This document shows, piece by piece, positions 1 through 8,360 of a stretch of 39,124 nucleotides of DNA (positions within the stretch are counted from its first letter, which is position 1; every line of letters begins with the position of its first letter). The stretch comes from DATKCJ01 sp035513275 (GTDB lineage: Bacteria; Verrucomicrobiota; Verrucomicrobiia; Opitutales; Opitutaceae): contig DATKCJ010000461.1 of assembly GCA_035513275.1 (NCBI GenBank), forward strand, positions 1 through 39,124, read 5' to 3'. The notes below the pieces were generated by a model. It ran no database searches, was not told the origin of the DNA, and was given only the letters and a program-made list of their open reading frames with translations. A program made the position numbers and the translations under genes.

Positions 1-15
1 TCTCTGACCTGCCGA

Positions 16-34
16 CGCGGGTCAAAGACCCGCG
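16..34. repeat. short GC-rich hairpin at window edge
   Basis: An inverted repeat with 8-bp perfect arms (CGCGGGTC / GACCCGCG) and a 3-base loop, just beyond the stop of the minus-strand deaminase gene. There is no T-tract on either strand, so it is not a classical terminator. It resembles the hairpins at 28006-28090 and probably belongs to the same style of intergenic palindrome. Confidence 0.5.
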
Positions 35-59
35 CTACTTCGCGGATCTGCATCCTCCT

Positions 60-953
60 TCACCCACCCGGCTGCGTCCGAACCGCTCTTTTGAGCACCC
101 GACTCGCCGCCGCCACCTCGCGACGATCAAGCGGCATCCGCGGTCGCCGCACCGTCGCCGTCCCGCGACCGATCTCCGCCTGCACCCACTTGATGTATTG
201 GACGAACTTCGGAACCGTATCCAGCCGCAGCAACGGCAGGAACCAACGAAAGAGTCGCGCTGCAGTGTCGCGATCGCCGCGGATCGCAGCGTCGAAGAGC
301 GCCACACTCTCGCAGGGACACGCGTTCACCAAACCCGCCACCCAGCCGGTCGCACCTGCGGCCACGCCATCGACAACTGCGTCGTCCATGCCGACGAGCA
401 GGGTCAGCCGCCCGCGCAGCCTGCGCTTGAGCGCCGCGATCCGGCGCGCGTCGCCGCTCGACTCCTTCACCGCGTGTAGATTGGGATGAGCCGCGGCCAG
501 CGCGGCGACTTGCTCCGGAAGGAAGTCCGCGCCGTAGGCGATCGGGTTGTTGTAGAGCATGCACGAGAGATCGGTCGCACCGATCACCGCCGAGACGTGT
601 GCGCAGGTCTCGCGCGGGTCCGCGTTGTAGACATACGGCGGCAACACCATGAGTCCTCTGCAGCCTGCCTTCTTCGCGGCGCGTGCGAGCGCCACAGCCT
701 CGCGCGTGCCCAACGCGGAAACTCCAAGCACGACCGGTGCACGTTTTCCGACGGCACGCACGCACGTCTTCGCGACCGCGATCTTCTCCGCATCGCTCAA
801 CGTCGCCGCCTCGCCGAGCGATCCACAACACACGATGCCCGCGCAACCACTGTCGATCATCCAGCGACAGTGCTTCGCAAGCGCGCGGTGATCGAGCGCG
901 CCGTCGGCGCGCATATTCGTCGTGATCGCGGGAAAAGTGCCGGTCCAGTTCAT
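60..953 (-). CDS. DapA-family lyase, probable 1-pyrroline-4-hydroxy-2-carboxylate deaminase
   Basis: A 297-residue class I aldolase-like protein of the dihydrodipicolinate synthase / N-acetylneuraminate lyase family, at the usual family length. Visible motifs are GSLGEAATLS (residues 44-53, the substrate carboxylate-binding loop), catalytic Tyr134 in MLYNNP and Schiff-base Lys163 in HAVKESSGD. Family membership is clear. The specific role is inferred from context: it follows a hydroxyproline epimerase and an FAD-dependent amino acid oxidoreductase on the same strand, the usual neighbours of the enzyme converting 1-pyrroline-4-hydroxy-2-carboxylate to 2-oxoglutarate semialdehyde (LhpC/HypD). 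It is 183 bp from the oxidoreductase gene, a gap holding an inverted repeat, so it may be transcribed separately. The alternative is another DapA-family lyase such as a 2-keto-3-deoxy sugar acid enzyme. Confidence 0.85.
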   Translation of the reverse strand: MNWTGTFPAITTNMRADGALDHRALAKHCRWMIDSGCAGIVCCGSLGEAATLSDAEKIAVAKTCVRAVGKRAPVVLGVSALGTREAVALARAAKKAGCRGLMVLPPYVYNADPRETCAHVSAVIGATDLSCMLYNNPIAYGADFLPEQVAALAAAHPNLHAVKESSGDARRIAALKRRLRGRLTLLVGMDDAVVDGVAAGATGWVAGLVNACPCESVALFDAAIRGDRDTAARLFRWFLPLLRLDTVPKFVQYIKWVQAEIGRGTATVRRPRMPLDRREVAAASRVLKRAVRTQPGG

Positions 954-971
954 GGTGTTTACGGAAGTGTT

Positions 972-1117
972 AACCGCTAATCTTCGCTAATTGCCGCTAA
1001 TGAGAACACTGCGTCACTCCACAGACGCGATCTGCTTCGCCGATCAGGCGAAGCTTCAACGTTCTGAATCCCATACGCATCGGACTGATAAGCGTTCATT
1101 AGCGTAGATTAGCGGTT
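972..1117. repeat. inverted repeat pair bounding a ~146-bp intergenic element
   Basis: The 20-mer aaccgctaatcttcgctaat at 972-991 reappears inverted at 1098-1117 with one mismatch (attagcgtagattagcggtt). The arms are built from a repeated gctaat word, are far more AT-rich than their surroundings, and enclose about 106 bp without an ORF. They separate the deaminase gene from the rest of the hydroxyproline operon. This looks like a non-autonomous dispersed element (MITE- or REP-like) rather than a transcription terminator. Confidence 0.65.
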
Positions 1118-1136
1118 TCCTCCTATGTCTCTCGTT

Positions 1137-2402
1137 TCATCCAAATCTATCCGGATTCAGGTGCTCGAGTGGAATCGACGGCGTCCGCCCCGCGACGACA
1201 TCGGCGACGAGTGCGCCTGTAATCGGCGCGAGCGTCAGCCCGAGCATCGCGTGCCCCGCTGCTGCAATAAGGTTGGGCCGCGCCGCGAACCGCCCGATGT
1301 AGGGCAGCCCGTCGGGCGAAACAGGGCGCAGGCCCGACCACGGCTCGATTCCGTCAAACGCGTTTGCCGGAAAATCCGGGAAAAAACTCCGCGCCGCCGC
1401 CTTGATCTGTTCGACGCGCTCCGGGCGGATCGTGCTGTTGATGCCCGTCAATTCCATCGTGCCGCCGAAACGAAGCGCGCGGCCCATCGGCGTCACGGCC
1501 ACACGCGACTCCGCGAGAATCATCGGCACGGAAACCTGCACCGGCGATTCGGGGATTGTAAGGCTGTAGCCCTTGCCCGCCTCCACTGGCAATCGAATGC
1601 CTAGTTCGTCGACGAGCCGCGGCGACCACGCGCCGGCCGCAGCCACAAACATATCGCCGCCGATCTCACCTCCAGTTGTCCGCATCGCGCGCAGCGCGCG
1701 ATCGGTGCCGTCAACCCATCCGATGATTTCCGTGCTCCATCGAAACTCGACGCCGAATTTCTTCAACGCCTCGAGCAGCGCCGGCATGAAGAGCCGCGGC
1801 GTCACATGTGCGTCGATCGGAAAATAGACCGAGCCCGCAATCGCCATTCGCACGCCGGGCTCGATGCGCGCGGTCGCCGCGGCATCGAGCACGCGCGCCT
1901 CGATACCGAGTTGGTTCGCGAGCCGCGCGAGTCCGTGTGTCTCATGGTCCAGCAACGCCTGTGTGAAGCAGAGATTGAGCAGGCCGCGCTCTTGGAACTC
2001 GAAGACGTTCCCAACCTCGCGCGAAAACTCCGCGAACAGCGCACGACTCGCGAGGCAGAGATCGCGCAACACCGGGGCGCCGCGCTCGACGTTTTCGCGA
2101 CTGCACGACTTCCAAAACAACCGGCTCCAGCGCAGGAAGCCCGCGTCGAACCGCGGCTTCACGTAGAACGGGCTGCGCGAGTCGAGCATCCACTTGATCC
2201 CGAGCGCCACCATGCCCGGCGCGGCGAGCGGCACGACGTGGCTCGGCGACACGTAGCCCGCGCTGCCGTGCGCGCACGAATCGGCGCCCTCCGCGCTTCG
2301 CTCGACGACTGTCACGCGGTGTCCTTCGCGCGCGAGATAGTAGGCGCAGCTCAGCCCGATCACGCCGCCGCCGCAGATCACGATGTGACGACCAGTTGCC
2401 AT
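1137..2402 (-). CDS. FAD-dependent D-amino acid oxidoreductase, probable D-hydroxyproline dehydrogenase
   Basis: A 421-residue DAO/DadA-type flavoprotein. The N-terminal dinucleotide-binding motif is VICGGGVIGLSCAYYLAREG, followed by the acidic end of the second strand (VVER). The C-terminus carries the FAD-contact region GLRPVSPDGLPYIGR and GHAMLGLTLAPITG, typical of glycine oxidase/DadA relatives. The ATG chosen directly precedes the Rossmann motif and lies only 4 bp after the epimerase stop, which indicates one operon. In that setting the expected reaction is oxidation of cis-4-hydroxy-D-proline to 1-pyrroline-4-hydroxy-2-carboxylate (single-subunit HypO/LhpB-like). The family is certain; the substrate is inferred from the neighbours. 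A general D-amino acid dehydrogenase is the alternative. Confidence 0.87.
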   Translation of the reverse strand: MATGRHIVICGGGVIGLSCAYYLAREGHRVTVVERSAEGADSCAHGSAGYVSPSHVVPLAAPGMVALGIKWMLDSRSPFYVKPRFDAGFLRWSRLFWKSCSRENVERGAPVLRDLCLASRALFAEFSREVGNVFEFQERGLLNLCFTQALLDHETHGLARLANQLGIEARVLDAAATARIEPGVRMAIAGSVYFPIDAHVTPRLFMPALLEALKKFGVEFRWSTEIIGWVDGTDRALRAMRTTGGEIGGDMFVAAAGAWSPRLVDELGIRLPVEAGKGYSLTIPESPVQVSVPMILAESRVAVTPMGRALRFGGTMELTGINSTIRPERVEQIKAAARSFFPDFPANAFDGIEPWSGLRPVSPDGLPYIGRFAARPNLIAAAGHAMLGLTLAPITGALVADVVAGRTPSIPLEHLNPDRFG

Positions 2403-2406
2403 CGCC

Positions 2407-3345
2407 TCAGATGCCCCAGGCAAACGGGTCGCGCTCGTCGATGATCTGCACGCCCTCGGTGGTGACATGCGCCGTGCCGGTGATCGTCGGCTTGATGCGG
2501 CCCGTCGCGCGGTTGCTCCATGCGTAGCGCGCCGCAAACGTGCTGCCGATGATGCTCTCCTGCACCCAGCTCGCGCCCTCGGCGAGTTTCCCGTCCGCAG
2601 CGAGACAAGCGAGCTTCGCGCTCGTGCCTGTGCCGCATGGAGAGCGGTCGTAGGCGAGCCCCGGGCAGAGAACGAAGTTGCGGGCGTTCGCTCCAGGCGC
2701 GCGCGGCGGCCCGGTGAGTTCAACGTGATCGACTTGCGGGAAACCTGCGGCGCGCACCGCAGCAAGGATTCGTGTCGCGCAATCCGTAAGCGCCGCGAAT
2801 CGCGAAATCCCCAAGTCCTGCCCGCGCACCTCCGTGATGAAAAACCAGTTGCCGCCGTAAGCCACGTCGCCGCGCACGCCACCGAATCCCGGCACTTCGA
2901 CAACGAGCCCCACACGCTCACGGTAGCTCTCCACGTTCTCGACCGACACACTCCCATCGCGGTGCAACTCGCACGCGACCGGTCCTGCAGGTGTGTCGAC
3001 CCGCACAGTTCCCGCGCCAACGCGGTCGAGGTGCGCGAGCGTCGCCACGAGCCCGATCGTGCCATGGCCGCACATGCCGAGATAGCCGACATTGTTGAAG
3101 AAGATCACGCCGCTGTCGCACGACGGATCGTGCGGCGCACACAACAGCGCACCGACGACTGTGTCGGATCCGCGCGGTTCGCACACGATCGCGCGACGCC
3201 AGCGATCGTGATCGCGCCGGAAACGCGCCACGCGCTCCACGAGCGGGCCGCCACCGAGATCGGGACCGCCCTCGATCACGACGCGCGTCGGCTCGCCCCC
3301 GGTGTGGGAGTCGACAAACCGCACGCGGTGCGCAGGGCCGGACAT
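2407..3345 (-). CDS. 4-hydroxyproline 2-epimerase (proline racemase family)
   Basis: A 312-residue member of the proline racemase / 4-hydroxyproline epimerase fold. Both catalytic cysteines are present: Cys92 in MCGHGTIG and Cys237 in DRSPCGTGTSAK. Retention of the second Cys argues for an epimerase/racemase rather than trans-3-hydroxy-L-proline dehydratase, which carries Thr there. The N-terminal VRFVDSHTGGEPTRVV is the standard opening of the family, so the ATG just before it is preferred over in-frame starts further upstream, which would add over 100 unlike residues running back through rlmN. It is the first gene of a minus-strand operon, divergent from rlmN. Expected role: trans-4-hydroxy-L-proline to cis-4-hydroxy-D-proline in the cytoplasm. 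Epimerase versus proline racemase rests on the neighbours. Confidence 0.87.
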   Translation of the reverse strand: MSGPAHRVRFVDSHTGGEPTRVVIEGGPDLGGGPLVERVARFRRDHDRWRRAIVCEPRGSDTVVGALLCAPHDPSCDSGVIFFNNVGYLGMCGHGTIGLVATLAHLDRVGAGTVRVDTPAGPVACELHRDGSVSVENVESYRERVGLVVEVPGFGGVRGDVAYGGNWFFITEVRGQDLGISRFAALTDCATRILAAVRAAGFPQVDHVELTGPPRAPGANARNFVLCPGLAYDRSPCGTGTSAKLACLAADGKLAEGASWVQESIIGSTFAARYAWSNRATGRIKPTITGTAHVTTEGVQIIDERDPFAWGI

Positions 3346-3439
3346 CCGCGGATCGTATGGCAGGTCGGCGCGGGAAATCCATCCCGCAGAAGCGCCGCCC
3401 GGCTTGGCTTTTCGCGCGAGGGCTGCGTTGATTCGCGCG

Positions 3440-4525
3440 ATGGTCGACCTGCACAGCTTCTCGATCGGGCAACTCGAGTCCACTCTCGCCGCTTGGGGCT
3501 TCAAGCCTTCGCACGCCGCTCGGATTCTGAGGAGCTTCTTCGCGCATGGCGGCTCTGTGAACTGGGACTCGCTTCGCCTGCCGGCCGGACTGCGCGCACG
3601 TCTCGAGGATTCGATCTCCCCTCCGCCGGTCGCGATCGCCGCGCGACAGGAGTCGGACGACGGCACCACGAAGCTTCTCCTGCGGCTCGCCGACGGCCGC
3701 ACGATCGAGTCGGTGCTCATGCCCGACTACAGGCCGGACCGCGCAGCGGGCTGCATCTCGTCGCAAGTCGGCTGTGCGATGGGCTGCGATTTCTGCGCGA
3801 CAGCGCAAAACGGTTTCGAGCGCAACCTCACCATCGGCGAGATCGTCGGCCAGTTTCTCGCCCTGCGCCGCGAGGCGATCGCGACCGGTCGCCGGCTGCA
3901 GACTCTCGTCTTCATGGGCATGGGCGAGCCGATGCTGAATCTCGGGAACGTGCTCACTGCCATCGACCGGATCGCGTCGAACAAACTCGGCGCGCTCGGC
4001 TGCCGCCAGATCACGGTGTCGACCGTCGGCATCATCCCGGGCATCGACGCACTCACCGCTGCGAATCCCGGCATCCACCTCGCGGTCTCGCTGCACGCGC
4101 CGGACGACGCCACGCGCGCCCGGCTGCTGCCCGCGGGCAAGCGTTTCAACGTCGCCGACATCCTCGCGGCGGCCGACCGCTACCAGGCAACGTCGGGCCG
4201 GCCGTTGACGATTCAGTATTGCCTGCTTCGCGGCGTGAACGACTCGCCCGCGCAGGCGCGCGACCTCGCCGCGCTTCTCGCGGGCCGGCGGATGCACGTG
4301 AACCTTCTGCGCTACAATCCGACCGGGCTTTCGCTGCGTGGCGTCGCCTACGAGACGACCGACGACGCGACGGCGGAGACGTTTATCGCCGAGGTCCGCG
4401 CGGGTGGCGCAGTCGCGCACTTCCGCAGGCCGCGGGGTCGCGACATCGACGCAGCGTGTGGTCAGCTCCGCGGCCGCGGAGGTTCGTCTCCGCGCTCGAG
4501 TTTGGCGCCGCAAAACTTGCAGTAG
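3440..4525 (+). CDS. rlmN: dual-specificity 23S rRNA/tRNA adenine-C2 methyltransferase RlmN
   Basis: A 361-residue radical SAM methyltransferase that makes 2-methyladenosine at 23S rRNA A2503 and, in studied homologues, at A37 of some tRNAs. The cluster-binding CxxxCxxC is at Cys112, Cys116 and Cys119 (GCAMGCDFCATAQ). The two mechanistic cysteines are also visible: Cys105 (GCISSQVG), matching E. coli Cys118, and Cys340 (DIDAACGQL), matching Cys355. MGMGEPMLNLGNV and LAVSLHAPDD are further family signatures. The ATG at MVDLHSFSI matches the usual N-terminus; no strong Shine-Dalgarno is seen. The last 64 bp overlap the end of the convergent K+ channel gene, so the C-terminal tail beyond CGQL (about 20 residues) is encoded opposite the channel's zinc-ribbon end. 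Confidence 0.96.
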   Translation: MVDLHSFSIGQLESTLAAWGFKPSHAARILRSFFAHGGSVNWDSLRLPAGLRARLEDSISPPPVAIAARQESDDGTTKLLLRLADGRTIESVLMPDYRPDRAAGCISSQVGCAMGCDFCATAQNGFERNLTIGEIVGQFLALRREAIATGRRLQTLVFMGMGEPMLNLGNVLTAIDRIASNKLGALGCRQITVSTVGIIPGIDALTAANPGIHLAVSLHAPDDATRARLLPAGKRFNVADILAAADRYQATSGRPLTIQYCLLRGVNDSPAQARDLAALLAGRRMHVNLLRYNPTGLSLRGVAYETTDDATAETFIAEVRAGGAVAHFRRPRGRDIDAACGQLRGRGGSSPRSSLAPQNLQ

Positions 4526-5343
4526 CGGGCATCGTTCGCGTGGCCGTCGGCGCCACACGAGTGGCAGGCGATCGTGCTCACCGCATTCTTGAGCGCGGCC
4601 GACAGCTCCACAGTCACGATACCTGTAGGCACCGCGATAATCCCGTAGCCAGTGATCATGATCACTGATGCGACGACCTGCCCGAGGACTGTCTGCGGAA
4701 CAATGTCTCCATAGCCGACGGTGGTCATTGTCACTATCGCCCAATAAATCGACTTCGGGATGCTTGTGAACCCGGCCTTATCGCCCTCGACGAGATACAT
4801 GGTCGCACCGGCGATCAACATGAGCATCAGAACGGTGATCAGAAAGATCATGATCTTGCGCACGCTTCCGCGAATCGCGGCACGCAGCACATGCGCCTCG
4901 CCCACAAACTGCGTGAGCTTGAGGATTCGGAAGATCCTCAACAGTCGAAACGCGCGCACCACGATCAGCGACTGCGCGCCGGGCACGAACAGGCTTGCGT
5001 AGGTCGGCAGGACCGCCAGCAGGTCGACAATCCCGTAGAAACTCTTCGCGTAGCTCAGCGGCCGCCGGACCGCGGCCAGGCGCACCACGTATTCCACTGT
5101 GAAGAGCCCGGTGAAGACCCATTCCGAGACTCGCAGCGCCGTGCCGTGCTCCGCGCGAATCGAGGCCACGCTTTCAAGGGATACTGCCACCACGCTCAGG
5201 CAGATCGCCCAGAGGATCGCTATGTCAAAGGCCCTCCCCGTCGGCGTCTCGGCTTCGAAGATCACCTCGTGCAGCTTCTCACGCCACGGACTGTCCTTCA
5301 CGGGTGCCGGGATCGTGTCGGGATGTCTGTGTTTGCCGGCCAT
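4462..5343 (-). CDS. voltage-gated potassium channel with C-terminal zinc ribbon
   Basis: A 293-residue six-transmembrane channel. An S4-like voltage sensor has basic residues every third position (Arg130, 133, 136, 139, Lys142 in VVRAFRLLRIFRILK). The pore loop has the K+ selectivity filter TVGYGD at 208-213, followed by an S6 segment. The C-terminus holds four cysteines in two CxxC pairs (Cys260/263 and Cys275/278), a small zinc ribbon that would sit in the cytoplasm. The start is the ATG at MAGKHRHPD; upstream codons encode unlike sequence. Bacterial Kv-like channels are usually 230-300 residues; the zinc ribbon is an uncommon addition. The gene ends inside the convergent rlmN gene (64-bp overlap). 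Physiological role (membrane potential or K+ leak) is inferred from the family. Confidence 0.92.
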   Translation of the reverse strand: MAGKHRHPDTIPAPVKDSPWREKLHEVIFEAETPTGRAFDIAILWAICLSVVAVSLESVASIRAEHGTALRVSEWVFTGLFTVEYVVRLAAVRRPLSYAKSFYGIVDLLAVLPTYASLFVPGAQSLIVVRAFRLLRIFRILKLTQFVGEAHVLRAAIRGSVRKIMIFLITVLMLMLIAGATMYLVEGDKAGFTSIPKSIYWAIVTMTTVGYGDIVPQTVLGQVVASVIMITGYGIIAVPTGIVTVELSAALKNAVSTIACHSCGADGHANDARYCKFCGAKLERGDEPPRPRS

Positions 5344-5511
5344 TTTGGGTCCGCCCGTTGAGGTGCGACGACAGTAGACAGCAATTAGACTGCGCACGCC
5401 AATGCGTGCGTGAAGTTTTTCGCAACCTCGCCCCGGATGCCGGGTTTTCATGCATGGAGACGCTCTCCAACGCCTTTTGGCGCCAATTCTCCGTCTCAAG
5501 TGCTCCTCACG

Positions 5512-7923
5512 ATGCTCACCGACCTGCGCCTGGCCTTACGCCAACTCGCCAAATCCCGCGGCTTTGCCCTCATCGCGACTCTCACGCTTGCCGTGGGCAT
5601 CGGTTCGTCGACCGCGATGTTCAGCACGCTGCGCGCGCTGGTCGTGCAGCCGTTTGACTACCCCGACTCGCACGAGATCGCGCAAGTGTGGTCGGGCGAC
5701 TACTGGCCGCTTTCGCCGGCCGACTTCAAGGACCTTCACGACCAGAGCACTTTGTTCGAGCACTTCGGCGTCTATCAACCGGGCTCGGTCAACGTCGGCC
5801 TCGAAAATGCCCAGGCCGTCGCCGGCGTCCGCGCCACGCCGGGCGTGCTGAACGCATTCGGCGTCGCGCCGTTTCGAGGTCGTCTGATTGAGCCGGACGA
5901 CTGCGTGCAAGGCGCGGAGCGCGTTGCGGTGATCGGCCACGACCTGTGGCAGCAGACATTCGGCGGCGATCCGGAAATTGTCGGGCGCACAGTCAGGCTG
6001 AACAGCACCGACGTGCGCGTTGTCGGCATCATGCCCGCCACGTTCGAATTCGCCGCGCCGTGGATGCGCACCGACGACTGCCAGGTGTGGCTGCCCTACC
6101 ACTTCGATGAAAAGGAAATCACTCAGCGCGACAGCCACTACCTCTGCGGCGTCGCGCGGCTGAAGGACGGAGCGACGATCGGCGCAGCGGACGCCGAGCT
6201 GAAAGCGATTGGGAAACAACTCACAGCGCTCTACCCCAATTCGAACACACGGAAGGAGTTCCTTGTGCGCTCACTGCACTTCGAAATGACGCGCGACCTC
6301 GGCAAGAAGGTCTGGCTGCTCTTCGGCGCTGTCGCGCTCGTTCTCCTGGTCGCGTGTGCAAACGTCGCCTCGATGCTCCTCGCGCGCAGCGCGCAGCGTC
6401 AGGGCGAGTTCGGCGTGCGCGTGGCGCTCGGCGCGACGCGCGGCCAGTTGGTCCGTCTCGCGCTCGCGGAAAGCCTCGTCCTCGCCGCGATTGGCGGCGC
6501 CCTCGGCGTCGCACTCGCACTTGGCGGCATTGAGGTTCTCAAGGCGATCGCGCCGACGAGCGGGGCACGCCGGGAAGCCATCGCGCTTGACGGCCTGCCG
6601 CTTGTCTTCGCGCTCGGAGCCACGTTGCTCACAGCCATGCTCGCTGGCATTCCGCCCGCGCTCACAGCCGCGCGCACCTCGCTCGCGGGCATCATCCGCA
6701 GCGATGCGCGAGGAGCGGTCGGTTCGCGCTCACGACACGTGATGTTGCGCGGGTTGATCATCGCACAGATCGCTGTCGCCTTCGTGCTCGCGAATGGCGC
6801 CGCGCTCTTTTCGGCGAGCTATTTCAAGATTCTCGAGCAAAACAGCCTGCTTGCGACCGACCACGTGCTCTCGGCGCGCATCAACCTTCGGGGCGACCTT
6901 TACAAGGAGAACACGGACAGGGTGCGCTTCTGGGAGGCGCTCACCGTGAAGCTTGAAGCGCTGCCCGGCGTGACCGCCGTCGGCCTCACCTCGAAGCTCC
7001 CGCTCGAGGGTGGTAGCAACACCAACGCGCTCGTCAACGACGAGACCTACGACCCCGCGGTGCGCCGCACGAGCGTCGAGCGCTCCTCGATAACGCCCGG
7101 TTATTTTCAAACGTTGGGCATCACTCTCGTGCGCGGGCGCAACCTAACCGCCGCGGATGACATGACGGAGGACGGACACCTCGGCGTCGTCGTCAATCGC
7201 GCGTTTGTCGCGAAGGCGTGGCCCGACAAGGATCCAATCGGCCAGATCTTCCGCGCCAACCAACCAAAGGACCCGTGGTATACGGCCACGGTTGTAGGCG
7301 TCGCTGAGGACGTGCGCCAGTGGGATGCGAAAGCCGAGGTCCAGCCCGAGATGTATACGACCCCGCCCCGGCACTGGGGAAACACCGTCTATGTGAACGT
7401 GCGCAGCGCGCAGCCCGCGTCGATACTGGCTCCGCTGGTCCGCGCCGCCGTGGCGGAACTCGACCGCGAGACTCCACTGCAGGACATTCGCACACTCAAC
7501 CAGGTCGTGCGCGACGCGACCGCCAGCGAGCGCGCTGTCGCCGGCATTGTGGACTTCTTCATGGCAACTGCGCTCGGGCTCGTCGCTGTCGGCCTCTACG
7601 GCACGCTCAGCTACCACATCGTGCAACGCACACGCGAAATCGGCGTGCGGCTCGCGATCGGCGCGATCGGGCGCGACATACTGCGGCTCGTGTTCGTGCA
7701 GGGAATGCGCTGGGTGGCAATCGGTCTCGTCATCGGCATCGGCGGCACATTTGCGCTGAGCAAGGTGCTCAAGGGAATCATCTACGGAATGGACGGCGTC
7801 ACGATCACGCCGCTCCTGATCGCGATGGCCGCAGTCGCAGTGGCCGCGGTGGTCGCGATCCTCGTGCCCGCGTGGCGCGCCTCGCGGCTCGACCCGATCG
7901 TGGCGCTGCGGGTGGATCGGTGA
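5512..7923 (+). CDS. ABC transporter permease, MacB/FtsX type (ADOP-like orphan permease)
   Basis: An 803-residue inner-membrane protein with duplicated architecture: N-terminal membrane helix (ALIATLTLAVGIGSSTAMFS), a MacB-like periplasmic core domain, an FtsX-type three-helix block (about 265-410), a further helix with a second periplasmic core, and a final FtsX block near the C-terminus. This is the arrangement of the Acidobacterial duplicated orphan permeases. There is no adjacent MacB ATPase or membrane-fusion protein, so it is an orphan here. The ATG at MLTDLRLALRQLAKSRGF matches the usual opening of the family; upstream in-frame residues look non-coding. The likely role is mechanotransmission or export with an ATPase encoded elsewhere; the substrate cannot be told. 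The next gene follows after a dispersed repeat. Confidence 0.92.
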   Translation: MLTDLRLALRQLAKSRGFALIATLTLAVGIGSSTAMFSTLRALVVQPFDYPDSHEIAQVWSGDYWPLSPADFKDLHDQSTLFEHFGVYQPGSVNVGLENAQAVAGVRATPGVLNAFGVAPFRGRLIEPDDCVQGAERVAVIGHDLWQQTFGGDPEIVGRTVRLNSTDVRVVGIMPATFEFAAPWMRTDDCQVWLPYHFDEKEITQRDSHYLCGVARLKDGATIGAADAELKAIGKQLTALYPNSNTRKEFLVRSLHFEMTRDLGKKVWLLFGAVALVLLVACANVASMLLARSAQRQGEFGVRVALGATRGQLVRLALAESLVLAAIGGALGVALALGGIEVLKAIAPTSGARREAIALDGLPLVFALGATLLTAMLAGIPPALTAARTSLAGIIRSDARGAVGSRSRHVMLRGLIIAQIAVAFVLANGAALFSASYFKILEQNSLLATDHVLSARINLRGDLYKENTDRVRFWEALTVKLEALPGVTAVGLTSKLPLEGGSNTNALVNDETYDPAVRRTSVERSSITPGYFQTLGITLVRGRNLTAADDMTEDGHLGVVVNRAFVAKAWPDKDPIGQIFRANQPKDPWYTATVVGVAEDVRQWDAKAEVQPEMYTTPPRHWGNTVYVNVRSAQPASILAPLVRAAVAELDRETPLQDIRTLNQVVRDATASERAVAGIVDFFMATALGLVAVGLYGTLSYHIVQRTREIGVRLAIGAIGRDILRLVFVQGMRWVAIGLVIGIGGTFALSKVLKGIIYGMDGVTITPLLIAMAAVAVAAVVAILVPAWRASRLDPIVALRVDR

Positions 7924-7947
7924 GGGGCGAGAGATCGGAATACAGGA

Positions 7948-7990
7948 AGTCACAGAGGACACAGAGATCGGCCAGAGGTCACGGAGGCGA
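7948..7990. repeat. dispersed 'cacagaggacacagag'-type repeat
   Basis: The intergenic stretch carries purine-rich near-direct repeats: gtcacagaggacacagag, then ccagaggtcacggagg. Such text recurs as an interspersed repeat in many bacterial genomes, from memory rather than a search. Its GGAGG (7983-7987) lies 13 nt before the lipoprotein ATG and may act as a distant Shine-Dalgarno. Confidence 0.5.
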
Positions 7991-8000
7991 GCGGCAACAA

Positions 8001-8360
8001 ATGAAGGCAATCGACGCCGCCGTCTTTGGCGCACTCGCAATCGCACTGTGCGGCGGATGCCAGACTGTGGCTGATCGAGCGGCCAAGAAACGCGGTATGC
8101 ACTACGAGCAGCTTCGCGAACTCGCTGCGTCTACCAAGGTTGATCCGTCCGACGGAATCTCCGAAGTTGAGGCCTTTCGCATTGGACTGAACCGATTCCG
8201 AACGTATCGCACCGCATGCGGCATGCCTTCGCTCCCGAAAGAGGCAGCTGGCTATTGGCACATTACGATCTACTTCGGCCTCGCTGGACTCCCGGTTGAG
8301 CAGGTTACCATTCGTAAGAGTGATGGTGTGATCACCGTGACGGATCTGCGGTTGCGATGA
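8001..8360 (+). CDS. small predicted lipoprotein of unknown function
   Basis: A 119-residue protein with a signal sequence ending in a plausible lipobox (AIALCGGC, lipidated Cys near residue 20), so it is predicted to be anchored in a membrane facing the periplasm. The mature part (VDPSDGISEVEAFRIGLNRF, a Cys in TACGMP, and a C-terminal beta-rich segment ending VTDLRLR) was not recognised. The ATG is chosen because it directly precedes the hydrophobic signal; the in-frame sequence upstream is a shadow of the permease gene. The GGAGG in the repeat 13 nt upstream is the only candidate ribosome-binding site. It may be co-transcribed with the permease, but the repeat between them makes that uncertain. 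Codon use is less GC-biased at third positions than in the permease. Confidence 0.75.
   Translation: MKAIDAAVFGALAIALCGGCQTVADRAAKKRGMHYEQLRELAASTKVDPSDGISEVEAFRIGLNRFRTYRTACGMPSLPKEAAGYWHITIYFGLAGLPVEQVTIRKSDGVITVTDLRLR

Noticed and set aside
3346..3720. Longer epimerase start giving 437 residues
   Set aside because: The added residues match no part of the family and run back through the 5' part of rlmN.
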